Shown: piece after piece, positions 1 through 6,602 of the stretch | Layout of the letters: each line of letters begins with the position of its first letter | Numbering within the stretch: the stretch's first letter is position 1 | DNA from: Bacteroidales bacterium | GTDB taxonomy: Bacteria > Bacteroidota > Bacteroidia > Bacteroidales > UBA932 | NCBI GenBank assembly: GCA_004552115.1 | Contig: SFPH01000017.1 | Location: 1 to 12,827 of the forward strand | Length of the DNA: 12,827 nt | Reading direction: 5' to 3' | Position numbers and translations under genes: made by a program | The notes under the pieces: generated by a model | What the model was told of the DNA's origin: nothing | Database searches by the model: none | Seen by the model: the letters and a program-made list of their open reading frames with translations, nothing else

Positions 1-334
1 TTTCCAGATAGGTATCCCCGGATGTGAGATATGTCCTGGTGCGTACCTTGCGGCGGTTGAGACGGCGCTGATGGTGATCGAGATACATCCTGTAGCCATC
101 AGTGTCATAATACAATGTATCATACCCGGCGACTCTGTCGCCGCCTGTCTCGAGAACACTGTAAAGCGGAGCGGCCCTCCGGAGAATCTCCCCGAGGGTT
201 TCCAAATCGGTGAGGAATTTCGTATCCACCCTGTTCATCAGCTTGATGGAATCCATCTCGTCAAGCGTGATGCAGTGCATTCCGGACAGGGTTCCGCAAA
301 TCTCGCCGCCATATGCCCCACTTCCTTCCGGCAT
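1..334 (-). CDS. VTC-domain protein, polyphosphate polymerase type (3' end outside window)
   Basis: I translated this from the minus strand; 111 codons are visible and the frame is still open at the left edge. Residues 33-40 read MNRVDTKF, and later come YDTLYYDTDGY (71-81) and HHQRRLNRRKVRTRTY (87-102). This is the conserved start of the VTC domain: the beta-strands and the row of basic residues that hold phosphate chains in the catalytic tunnel. Yeast Vtc4 of this family makes polyphosphate from ATP. Bacterial members are annotated as polyphosphate polymerase domain proteins, and their activity is less well established. The start at 334 is chosen because this ATG overlaps the stop of the upstream gene (TAATG). 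An internal Met at residue 19 is also possible, since many relatives have about 20 residues before the MNRVDTK motif. The family call is fairly sure; the enzyme activity is inferred. Confidence 0.82.
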   Translation of the reverse strand, partial: MPEGSGAYGGEICGTLSGMHCITLDEMDSIKLMNRVDTKFLTDLETLGEILRRAAPLYSVLETGGDRVAGYDTLYYDTDGYRMYLDHHQRRLNRRKVRTRTYLTSGDTYLE

Positions 335-759
335 TATTCAGGATCGTCGAAAATATACTCGAAAACTTTGACCGTCAGCAACTTGCCATTGGGAGCATAA
401 TTATACTGCTTCTTCTTGGTTCCGTCTGCATTCCATTCATATTTGCGTATGCGTACAGGCTTGTTCCTGTCGTCATACTCCACTTCCTTGACGACGCGTC
501 CGTTCTCGCCGTACTCCAATGTCTCCCTCCATTTCTGGCCGTAGGTGGCATATTCTATCTCTTCCACCTTGCGTCCCTGGGAATCATACTTGGTCTGCCT
601 GTCGAGCCATCGGGTCTTGGTCCTGGCGTCGGTGTTCCATTCCTTGACCACGAGGTTCTTCCTGGCCTCCCTCTTGGCGAGGGTGGCAGGGTCAAGCTCC
701 TGGGCAGACAGGGTGAGGCCGGCAAGCAATGCCGCAATGGCTGCTGAAAGCTTTTTCAT
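334..759 (-). CDS. Small secreted protein with YD/RHS-like repeats, unknown function
   Basis: This is a 141-residue protein. It starts with a clear signal peptide (MKK, a hydrophobic stretch of about residues 5-17, then LSAQE), so export to the periplasm or beyond is likely. From about residue 57 it holds imperfect repeats of roughly 13 residues with the pattern Y-x-x-x-G-(K/R)-x5-E-Y: 58-70, 83-95 and 121-135, with a looser copy in between. These resemble the YD/RHS-type or toxin-accessory beta-hairpin repeats common in Bacteroidota, but no catalytic motif is visible and I cannot name a function. The start at 759 is preferred to upstream in-frame ATGs (882 and 831) because the likely promoter lies at 791-821, downstream of them; an ATG six bases upstream, at 765, is an alternative. 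The stop overlaps the start of the VTC gene by one base, so the two are probably translationally coupled and may act together. Confidence 0.8.
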   Translation of the reverse strand: MKKLSAAIAALLAGLTLSAQELDPATLAKREARKNLVVKEWNTDARTKTRWLDRQTKYDSQGRKVEEIEYATYGQKWRETLEYGENGRVVKEVEYDDRNKPVRIRKYEWNADGTKKKQYNYAPNGKLLTVKVFEYIFDDPE

Positions 760-790
760 TGTCATTTGGTTGTCATTGTTGATGTTGCGA

Positions 791-821
791 TAAATATAGA
801 CTAATTTTTGAATAATTGAAA
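791..821 (-). promoter_or_regulatory. Likely promoter of the secreted repeat protein and VTC gene
   Basis: Read on the minus strand, TTTC is followed by 19 nt and then TATATTTA, one mismatch in each box from the Bacteroidota consensus (TTTG, N19, TAnnTTTG). It would start transcription near position 784, about 25 nt before the ATG at 759. It lies after the pnp terminator, so the downstream pair is probably transcribed independently. Confidence 0.5.
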
Positions 822-849
822 CTGTCACCATCAAAATGAACTCCGGTTC

Positions 850-886
850 AAAAAAAACAGCGGTGGCCGGATTCCCGGTCACCGCT
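850..886 (-). terminator. Rho-independent terminator of pnp
   Basis: The arms at 859-870 and 875-886 form a 12-bp stem with a 4-nt loop. In the minus-strand transcript the only flaw is one C-A mismatch. The stem is followed by a single G and then a run of eight U (complement of A850-857). It lies 20 nt past the pnp stop codon. Confidence 0.88.
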
Positions 887-905
887 CGTCATTAAATTCC
901 GAAAA

Positions 906-3230
906 CTAGAACAGAATGTCCTCGGAGCCGGTCTCGAAATCAGGAGCCTTTTCAGCAGCTTCCTCATTCTTCTGGCCGAACGGACGGCGAGGAGCCTTGC
1001 GGTCATCGCGGCGTTCTCCCCTGCGGTCGTCACGCGGTGCCCTGCGGTCATCGCGAGGAGCTCTGCGGTCATTCGGGCGACGGTCGCCCTTCCTGTCGTC
1101 ACGAGGGCCTCTCGGACGGCGTTCCGGCTCTACATATCCCTCCGGCTTATCCTGGAGAACTCTCATGGAGAGTCTCATCTTGCCGCTCTTCTCGTCGATT
1201 TCGAGGAGCTTGACATCCACCTCGTCGCCGACCTTGAGCACGTCAGCCACGTTCTCTGTCTTCTCCCAGGCGATCTCGGACACGTGAAGAAGGCCTTCCT
1301 TGCCGGGAAGTATCTCGACGAATGCGCCGAAGTCAAGGATTGAAACCACCTTGCCGTGATATACGGCACCGACCTCAGGCACGGCGCAGATGCCTTCAAT
1401 CCAGGCGAGAGCCTTGTCGAGAGCATCCCTGTCGGCACTGAAGATATCCACAATGCCCTTGTGTCTCTCGGTATCCTCGGTAATGGTGATGGTGGTGCCG
1501 GTCTCCTTCTGGATCTTCTGGATGGTCTCTCCGCCCTTTCCGATGACGGCGCCAATGAAGTCGGACTCGATCTCGATCTGCTTGATGCGCGGAACGAACG
1601 GCTTGTAGTCCTCACGAGGCTCGCTGATGGTCTTCATCATCTCACCCATTATGTGGAGCCTGCCCTGACGGGCCTGCTCGAGAGCCTTGGCGAGAACGTC
1701 GTATGAAAGACCGTCAACCTTGATGTCCATCTGGGTGGCGGTGATACCGTCAGCCGTACCCGTAACCTTGAAGTCCATATCTCCGAGATGATCCTCGTCA
1801 CCGAGAATGTCGGTGAGGATGGCATATCTCTCATTAGGTCTGTCCTTGTCGGTGATGAGACCCATTGCAACGCCGGCAACCGGCTTCTTGATCTTCACGC
1901 CGGCATCCATCAGGGCAAGACAGCCACCGCATACGGAAGCCATTGAAGATGAGCCGTTTGACTCGAGAATATCGGAAACGATACGCACTGCGTAAGGGTT
2001 CTCAGGCATTGTAGGGATTACAGGCTTGAGGGCGCGGAGAGCGAGGTTTCCGTGGCCGATCTCGCGACGGCCCACACCGCGCTGCGGCCTTGCCTCACCG
2101 GTAGAGAACGGCGGGAAGTTGTAGTGGAGGACAATCTGCTGGTCATCCTGGACGAGAACTTCGTCCATCTCCTTCATGTCAAGCTTGGTTCCGAGGGTCA
2201 CGGTAGCGAGAGACTGGGTCTCGCCGCGGGTGAAGATTGCGGAACCATGTGCGCAAGGAAGATAGCCAACCTCGCACCAGATTGGACGTACCTGTGTGCT
2301 TGAGCGGCCATCGAGACGGATTCCCTCGTCGAGAATCATATTTCTCATGGCAGCCTTCTCCTCGTCACCGTAATATCTTGCAACCATTGCAGCCTTTGCC
2401 TCCTGGTCCTCCTCGGAGAGGGTTGCGAGGAATTCTTCCTTGATCTGGGCGAATCCGTCCTCCCTCTCGTGCTTCGGCTTCGCAGACTTCGCGAGAGCAT
2501 AGCACTTGTCATAGCAGAACTCGTGAACTGCCTTCCTGAGGTCCTCATCCTCCTCATCGTGAGGATAATCCCTCTTGACATCATTGCCGAGCTCCTTAAT
2601 GAGTTCCTTCTGTACACGGCAATGCTTCTTGATCTCCTCGTGGGCGAACTTGATGGCCTCGAGCATGTCGTGCTCGCTGACCTCCTTCATCTCACCCTCG
2701 ACCATCATGATGTTCTCCTCGGTAGCGGCGACCATAAGCTCGATGTCGCTCCTCTTCATGTCCTCGAATCCCGGATTGATCACGAACTGGCCGTCAATGC
2801 GGCATACGCGGACCTCTGAAATCGGGCCCTCGAAAGGAAGGTCTGATGCCGCGAGGGCGCAGGATGCTGCAAGTCCGGCGAGTGCATCCGGCTGGGTGTC
2901 CTTGTCGGCAGAGATGAGGGTCACATTGACGAAGGTCTCCAGATGATAGTCGGATGGCCAGAGAGGCCTGATAGGACGGTCAATGAGACGGGAAATGAGG
3001 ATTTCATAATCGGAGGACTTGCCCTCGCGCTTCATGAATCCGCCCGGGAAACGTCCCGCAGCATAGAATTTTTCCTTGTAATCAACCGTAAGAGGCATGA
3101 AGTCAGTTCCTTCCTTTACCTCCTTGGCCGCGCAGACAGTGGCGAGGAGCATCTGCTTGGCGAGCTTGCCGGTCTCGATTTCGATTACCCTACCGTCGGA
3201 TAATTCGATTTTCTTGTTGATGATGTTCAT
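906..3230 (-). CDS. pnp: Polyribonucleotide nucleotidyltransferase (PNPase)
   Basis: PNPase degrades RNA 3' to 5' by phosphorolysis in the cytoplasm, releasing nucleoside diphosphates, and takes part in mRNA decay and RNA quality control. All domains are present in the 774-residue product. They are the first RNase PH domain (about 10-145), the helical linker domain, the second RNase PH domain (about 305-540) with the [10 protein letters not shown] segment (426-435) and the active-site stretch [10 protein letters not shown] (477-486), a KH domain with its GKGG loop at 564-567, and an S1 domain (about 620-692). Beyond S1 is a charged tail of about 75 residues rich in Arg and Asp, with repeats of the type RAPRDDR, longer than in E. 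coli PNPase and probably disordered; it may bind RNA or a partner. The gene follows rpsO on the same strand as in many bacteria, but a strong terminator separates them and I found no convincing promoter in the 120-nt leader. Start ATG at 3230 matches the family N-terminus. Confidence 0.98.
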   Translation of the reverse strand: MNIINKKIELSDGRVIEIETGKLAKQMLLATVCAAKEVKEGTDFMPLTVDYKEKFYAAGRFPGGFMKREGKSSDYEILISRLIDRPIRPLWPSDYHLETFVNVTLISADKDTQPDALAGLAASCALAASDLPFEGPISEVRVCRIDGQFVINPGFEDMKRSDIELMVAATEENIMMVEGEMKEVSEHDMLEAIKFAHEEIKKHCRVQKELIKELGNDVKRDYPHDEEDEDLRKAVHEFCYDKCYALAKSAKPKHEREDGFAQIKEEFLATLSEEDQEAKAAMVARYYGDEEKAAMRNMILDEGIRLDGRSSTQVRPIWCEVGYLPCAHGSAIFTRGETQSLATVTLGTKLDMKEMDEVLVQDDQQIVLHYNFPPFSTGEARPQRGVGRREIGHGNLALRALKPVIPTMPENPYAVRIVSDILESNGSSSMASVCGGCLALMDAGVKIKKPVAGVAMGLITDKDRPNERYAILTDILGDEDHLGDMDFKVTGTADGITATQMDIKVDGLSYDVLAKALEQARQGRLHIMGEMMKTISEPREDYKPFVPRIKQIEIESDFIGAVIGKGGETIQKIQKETGTTITITEDTERHKGIVDIFSADRDALDKALAWIEGICAVPEVGAVYHGKVVSILDFGAFVEILPGKEGLLHVSEIAWEKTENVADVLKVGDEVDVKLLEIDEKSGKMRLSMRVLQDKPEGYVEPERRPRGPRDDRKGDRRPNDRRAPRDDRRAPRDDRRGERRDDRKAPRRPFGQKNEEAAEKAPDFETGSEDILF
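999..1085 (-). repeat. Short tandem repeats coding the Arg/Asp-rich PNPase tail
   Basis: Four imperfect copies of a unit beginning GCGGTC(A/G)T on the plus strand start at 999, 1023, 1044 and 1065 (unit lengths 24, 21, 21 and about 21 nt). They encode RRxDDR(R/K)AP-like blocks. Repeats of this kind, in multiples of three, can expand or shrink without breaking the gene. Confidence 0.7.
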
Positions 3231-3351
3231 TAGTGCTTCTTGGACCCGCCTTCCCCAATGGAAGTCTAAATTGTCGTAACTTACTTTATTTCAATACCCT
3301 TGCCTGCCGCGGGTCTTGCTTATTGAAAGCAGGTAGGGTGAATGATGGTCG

Positions 3352-3385
3352 AAAAAGGACCGGTTCTTTGCGGAACCGGTCCTTT
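3352..3385 (-). terminator. Rho-independent terminator of rpsO
   Basis: A perfect 13-bp inverted repeat (AAAGGACCGGTTC at 3354-3366, its complement at 3373-3385) with a 6-nt loop. In the minus-strand transcript it ends in a run of five U (complement of A3352-3356, partly shared with the stem). It starts 13 nt after the rpsO stop codon and lies between rpsO and pnp. Confidence 0.88.
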
Positions 3386-3398
3386 GGTTTCCTTCCTA

Positions 3399-3674
3399 TT
3401 ATCGACGGAGACCAAGCTCCTTGACGATGCTTCTGTATCTCTCGATGTCGGTCCTCTGAAGGTAGTCGAGGAGCTGACGTCTCTTACCTACGAGGCGAAG
3501 AAGGGCACGACGTGTTGCAACGTCTTTCTTGTTCCTCTTCACGTGCTCGGTAAGATGATTGATACGGTAGGAAAATAGAGCAACTTGACTCTCTGGAGAG
3601 CCGGTGTCTGTATTAGACTTTCCGTACTTCGCGAAAATCTCTTGCTTCTTTTCGGCGTTAAGATACTCTGCCAT
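3399..3674 (-). CDS. rpsO: 30S ribosomal protein S15
   Basis: S15 binds 16S rRNA in the central domain and is an early assembly protein of the small subunit. The 91-residue product has the expected family length (88-91) and its hallmark stretches: [21 protein letters not shown] (residues 22-42), [24 protein letters not shown], and the C-terminal [14 protein letters not shown]. The start at 3674 ([11 protein letters not shown]) is chosen over an in-frame ATG further upstream because the promoter at 3734-3763 places transcription start inside that longer frame. Two stop codons follow each other (TAA TAG). It precedes pnp on the same strand, the common rpsO-pnp order. E. coli S15 represses its own translation; nothing here proves or excludes that. 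Confidence 0.97.
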   Translation of the reverse strand: MAEYLNAEKKQEIFAKYGKSNTDTGSPESQVALFSYRINHLTEHVKRNKKDVATRRALLRLVGKRRQLLDYLQRTDIERYRSIVKELGLRR

Positions 3675-3733
3675 TGCGCAAAAAATTTTGTTGTGAATAT
3701 TTATCAATCTCTCTTCCAATGCGGAAAAGCGTG

Positions 3734-3763
3734 CAAATTTAGGAATAATTTCCGATATTACAA
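3734..3763 (-). promoter_or_regulatory. rpsO promoter, full Bacteroidota consensus
   Basis: On the minus strand, TTG (complement of 3761-3763) is followed by exactly 19 nt and then TAAATTTG (complement of 3734-3741), a complete match to the TTG-N19-TAnnTTTG consensus of the Bacteroidota primary sigma factor. Transcription should begin near 3727, giving a leader of about 50 nt before the rpsO ATG. Confidence 0.85.
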
Positions 3764-3792
3764 TGATTTCCGCAAAAATAGAGATATATTTG
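3763..3792 (+). promoter_or_regulatory. Promoter of the cation efflux gene, overlapping the rpsO promoter
   Basis: TATATTTG at 3785-3792 matches the -7 consensus fully. Nineteen nt upstream is ATG at 3763-3765, one base off the TTG of the -33 box, so it is a weak upstream element. That box shares base 3763 with the divergent rpsO -33 box. The expected start near 3798 leaves a leader of about 15 nt before the ATG at 3814. Confidence 0.6.
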
Positions 3793-3813
3793 CGGCCCAA
3801 CAGAAGGTATTCC

Positions 3814-4065
3814 ATGAAACGCGAACAGAAGATTTACCGTGTCACGATTCTCGGAAGCATCGTGAACGTATTGCTCCTCATTTTCAAATTCACGGCCGGT
3901 GTCCTGGGACATTCGGCGGCGATGATAGCGGACGCCGTGCACTCCCTGAGCGACTTCCTGACCGATCTGGTAGTCCTGGCATTCGTCAGAATCAGCACGA
4001 AACCGGCTGATGCCGACCATGACTACGGCCACGGAAAATATGAGACCCTGGCCTGCTCGGGGTAG
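3814..4065 (+). pseudogene. 5' fragment of a broken CDF zinc/divalent-cation efflux transporter
   Basis: These 83 codons encode the start of a cation diffusion facilitator, an inner-membrane antiporter that exports Zn2+ (and often Cd2+ or Co2+) for protons. Visible are TM1 (about residues 11-30), TM2 with HSLSD (43-47), and the loop motif DHDYGHGKYETLA (68-80). After ETLA, family members go on with about seven residues and then a Leu-Leu-Gly-type stretch into TM3; here the frame runs into CSG and a TAG at 4063-4065. The missing seven residues plus the frame change fit a loss of 22 nt at about 4052-4053. The start at 4814 minus 1000, i.e. 3814 ([15 protein letters not shown]), matches the family N-terminus and sits just after the promoter. 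It is either a decayed gene or an assembly error. Confidence 0.85.
4051..4065 (+). other. Inferred deletion junction and premature stop in the CDF gene
   Basis: GCC (4051-4053) ends the upstream reading frame of the family alignment, and CTG CTC GGG GTA GGA GTG, read from 4053 in the next frame, restores the expected Leu-Leu-Gly-Val-Gly-Val of TM3. Between them the family usually has seven codons, so 21 nt plus one base appear to be missing. The upstream frame stops at 4063-4065. Confidence 0.7.
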
Positions 4066-4067
4066 GA

Positions 4068-4682
4068 GTGATGATAGGATGGGACGGAATAGATAAAATA
4101 TTCAGGGTGCTGAAGGGTGAAAGTCTGGACACTCCCGGATGGATAGCCCTCGCTGCCGCATTGGTCAGCATTCTGATGAAGGAGTTCGTGTACAGAATCA
4201 CCCACAAGGTGGCAATGGAGGTGGACTCCGGCGCAGTGGAGGCCAACGCCTGGCATCACAGGAGTGACGCATTGTCATCCATAGGCACGGCCGCCGGCAT
4301 CGGAGGTGCCATTCTCCTCGGGGACAGATGGGCCATTCTCGACCCGATAGCCGCAGTCGTCGTCAGCGTGTTCATCATCATCACGGCTCTCAAGCTCCTG
4401 GGCGAATCCCTCGGCGAGCTTCTCGAGAAGAGCCTTCCTGCCGAGACCGAGGCCAGAATCCGCGAACTTACCCTGGAGGAGAACGATGTCACCGACATCC
4501 ACAATCTGAGGACCAGGAAGCTCGGCAACAGAATCGCCATCGAGATGCATCTGAGGCTGCCCGGAGAGTCAAGTCTGGAAGAGGCTCACGCCCATTCGGT
4601 CCGCATTGAGAAGAGACTGAGAGAGGAATTCGGCCAGCAGACCCACATAATGCTGCATCTGGAGCCGGTCAAGAAGAAATGA
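4068..4682 (+). pseudogene. 3' fragment of the broken CDF transporter
   Basis: This frame carries the rest of the same transporter. It could begin at GTG 4068 or ATG 4071, but the true frame reaches back to about 4053. Seen are the end of TM3, TM4 (about residues 25-44), the second metal-site motif HHRSD (63-67) in TM5, TM6 (about 92-112), and the cytoplasmic domain with the IHNLRTRKLGN segment (144-154) and LHLEP near the end. HxxxD in both TM2 and TM5 is the pattern of zinc-type CDF proteins rather than the DxxxD iron/manganese types. Joining both parts and restoring seven residues gives about 296 residues, normal for the family. The rest of the frame is intact, so the break is recent or an artefact. 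The stop (4680-4682) abuts the stop of the minus-strand metalloprotease gene with no base between. Confidence 0.83.
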
Positions 4683-5540
4683 TCACATCAGCCGCCACCG
4701 GGAGATTTCCTTCCTGAGCCAATGCTCGACTTCGCCGGCGGACAGGGCCTCCACGAAACCGGCTTCGCCGGGATGCGGGGCTGCATTGAAATACTCCGTC
4801 AGAATACGGCCCAGAAGGGCATGGAAACCCGGCCCGTGATTCGCCTCCCGAAGATGGCAGAGCTCGTGCAGAATCACGTAGTCGGCAAGATGTTCCGGCA
4901 GGCGCAACAGATTGAGATTCAGATTAATATTACCCTTGAACGAGCAGCTTCCCCAGTTCGTGAGATTGTGCTTGATGAAGACTCTGGCATACTTGAAGCC
5001 GAAGCGGCAGGCCAGCATTTCCAGTCTCGCCGGGAGATATGCTTTCGCCTCCTGCCTGAGGACATCCGCCAGCACTCCGCCCAGCCATTTCTCCCTCGCG
5101 GGATCGGTAACATTTCCCCCGGAATCCACCCAGGAGGAAGGGAAAGAAATGGTCCTGAGGGGCTGTCCTTCATTGTCCATCTCATTGGAAATGAGTGCTT
5201 TATTCTTCAGAGAGGCATCTGCCCGGAAGAGTATCCGGCAGGACAGTGTACTTATCGCGAGACCGTCCCGGACAGGTTCCTGAGCCCTGCCTTCACAGAC
5301 AGCCTTTTCAGTCCGCGCATCCTGTGAGGCCAGAGCCCGCCTTATCCAGTCACGTTTGGATTCGAGATAGCTGAGACCCGCCTGGAACGGTGCCGGGACA
5401 GGAATGCTGACCGTCACCCTCGCCCCTTCCCTGGTCGCTCTCGTCCGCACCCTGATGCTCAGGCCACGGCTCCTCCCGCTTTTCCGCAGGAGGACAATGC
5501 CGAATTCGTCATCGGAAATTATTCTTGTCAATGATGCCAT
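4683..5540 (-). CDS. YgjP-like (DUF45/WLM type) zinc metalloprotease
   Basis: This 285-residue protein is a member of the YgjP-like metallopeptidase family. The zinc site is HELCH (225-229), with His235 of NHGPGFH as probable third ligand and Glu226 as the catalytic base. The segment TNWGSCSFKGNINLNLNLLRLP (194-215) before it is the second conserved block of the family. The N-terminal part (about 15-70) is the usual beta-rich domain ending in a KRDWIRRAL helix. No signal peptide or membrane segment is visible, so it should be cytoplasmic. Substrates of this family are mostly unknown; YgjP/UPF0758-type names say little about role. The region 75-150 is longer and less conserved than in compact members. 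Start ATG 5540 is the only Met near the conserved N-terminus. It is transcribed divergently from the BASS transporter and converges on the CDF gene. Confidence 0.9.
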   Translation of the reverse strand: MASLTRIISDDEFGIVLLRKSGRSRGLSIRVRTRATREGARVTVSIPVPAPFQAGLSYLESKRDWIRRALASQDARTEKAVCEGRAQEPVRDGLAISTLSCRILFRADASLKNKALISNEMDNEGQPLRTISFPSSWVDSGGNVTDPAREKWLGGVLADVLRQEAKAYLPARLEMLACRFGFKYARVFIKHNLTNWGSCSFKGNINLNLNLLRLPEHLADYVILHELCHLREANHGPGFHALLGRILTEYFNAAPHPGEAGFVEALSAGEVEHWLRKEISRWRLM

Positions 5541-5546
5541 ATCCGA

Positions 5547-5579
5547 TTGGCAAAAATAACAGAATAATTTGTAATTTTG
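5547..5579 (+). promoter_or_regulatory. Likely promoter of the BASS-GH53-GH2 operon
   Basis: TAATTTTG at 5572-5579 matches the -7 consensus TAnnTTTG. TTG at 5547-5549 lies 22 nt upstream, somewhat more than the usual 19-21. Transcription would start near 5586, about 15 nt before the ATG at 5601, which argues against the in-frame ATG at 5577 as the start. Confidence 0.5.
5551..5558 (-). promoter_or_regulatory. Possible -7 box of the YgjP-like gene
   Basis: On the minus strand this reads TATTTTTG, a full match to TAnnTTTG, but there is no TTG at the proper distance upstream. It would put the transcription start only about 5 nt before the ATG at 5540. It lies between the two boxes of the divergent BASS promoter. 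Confidence 0.35.
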
Positions 5580-5600
5580 TACGATAGTCTTGCTGAAGAT

Positions 5601-6596
5601 ATGGACATAAAGAAAGCAATCAAGGACTGGATGCTGCCTATTTCAATGACAGCAGGGGCGTCGGCGTACCTCCTGTATCACTGGATTCCGGCATTGCACC
5701 CCGCCGGGCCCGCATTGGAAAACACAGTGGGGATAATCCAGCCGCTGATCATTTTCGTGATGCTCTTCCTGACATTCTGCCGCATAGAGCCGAAAGACCT
5801 GAGACCGCACAGATGGCACGGATGGATGCTTCTGGTACAGGGCGGGCTGTTCACATTGCTGGGATTGAGCATCGTTCTCCTGAGACATCTGGTTCCGGAC
5901 TGCGGCGAAAGCACAGTGCTCATCGAGAGCGCAATGGTCTGCCTGATATGCCCTACGGCCACAGCGGCGGCGGTCGTGACAAAGAAACTGGGCGGAGACG
6001 TTGCCGGAATCACGACCTACACCATACTCATAAATGTTCTCACGGCCATTCTCGTGCCCGCCATCGTTCCGATTGTCCAGCCGAAACACGGTGTGGACTT
6101 CATCTCCGCGTCAATGATGATACTGGCCAAAGTATTCCCTCTGCTGATAATGCCCTGCTTCTGCGCATGGCTCCTGAGATACATCTCGCCGAAAATCCAC
6201 AGCCGGCTGGCCCGGAAAGCAGACCTCGCATTCTACATATGGGCCGTCGGTCTCTTCCTCGCCATCGTGGTGACAGTCAAGGCGATAGTGCACAGTACAA
6301 TGCCGGTGGTCCTGATACTTTCCATAGGAGCCGTATCCCTGGCCTCCTGCATTTTCCAGTTCTGGGCGGGCCATGTCCTGGGCGGCAGGTACGACATTGC
6401 CAAGGGCGGGGAAGATGGGCTGAGGGAGAGCCGCACTACAACCTGCGGCCAGGCACTGGGACAGAAGAACACGGTCTTCGCCATCTGGATGGGCTACACC
6501 TTCCTTTCACCGGAAACTTCCATTGCGGGAGGATTGTACAGCATCTGGCATAACCTGTACAACTCCTGGCAGATCTACAGATATCAAAAACATTGA
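5601..6596 (+). CDS. BASS-family (bile acid:sodium symporter-like) membrane transporter
   Basis: This 331-residue polytopic membrane protein has about nine or ten hydrophobic segments spread over its whole length. The strongest family mark is the stretch CPTATAAAVVTKKLGGDVAG followed by a Thr/Asn-rich helix ending in Pro (about residues 115-155), which matches the crossover-helix region of the BASS fold. Members carry organic anions (bile acids, pyruvate, pantothenate, other carboxylates) into or out of the cytoplasm, usually with Na+. The substrate here cannot be read from the sequence. The start at 5601 (MDIKKAIKDWMLP) is chosen from the promoter position; an ATG at 5577 would add eight residues. 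The stop is 6 nt before the GH53 gene, so both are surely on one transcript, although BASS proteins are not known for sugar transport. It could instead import a carboxylate released from plant cell walls. Confidence 0.8.
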   Translation: MDIKKAIKDWMLPISMTAGASAYLLYHWIPALHPAGPALENTVGIIQPLIIFVMLFLTFCRIEPKDLRPHRWHGWMLLVQGGLFTLLGLSIVLLRHLVPDCGESTVLIESAMVCLICPTATAAAVVTKKLGGDVAGITTYTILINVLTAILVPAIVPIVQPKHGVDFISASMMILAKVFPLLIMPCFCAWLLRYISPKIHSRLARKADLAFYIWAVGLFLAIVVTVKAIVHSTMPVVLILSIGAVSLASCIFQFWAGHVLGGRYDIAKGGEDGLRESRTTTCGQALGQKNTVFAIWMGYTFLSPETSIAGGLYSIWHNLYNSWQIYRYQKH

Positions 6597-6602
6597 AACT
6601 AT

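Noticed and set aside
71..400. A 109-codon open frame on the plus strand at the left edge.
   Set aside because: It covers the minus-strand VTC and repeat-protein genes, whose translations match known patterns; the plus-strand product matches nothing and has no promoter.
999..1085. CRISPR array or other non-coding repeat.
   Set aside because: The units are imperfect, have no spacers, stay in the PNPase frame and code for a typical charged tail.
3303..3335. Inverted repeat CCTGC/GCAGG with a small inner hairpin upstream of pnp, as a possible autoregulatory leader like the RNase III site of E. coli pnp.
   Set aside because: The stem is only about 5 bp with a long loop; nothing shows a processing site or conservation.
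3231..3351. Possible separate promoter for pnp in its leader.
   Set aside because: No TAnnTTTG is present with a suitably spaced TTG; the closest stretches have two or more mismatches or spacing of 23 nt.
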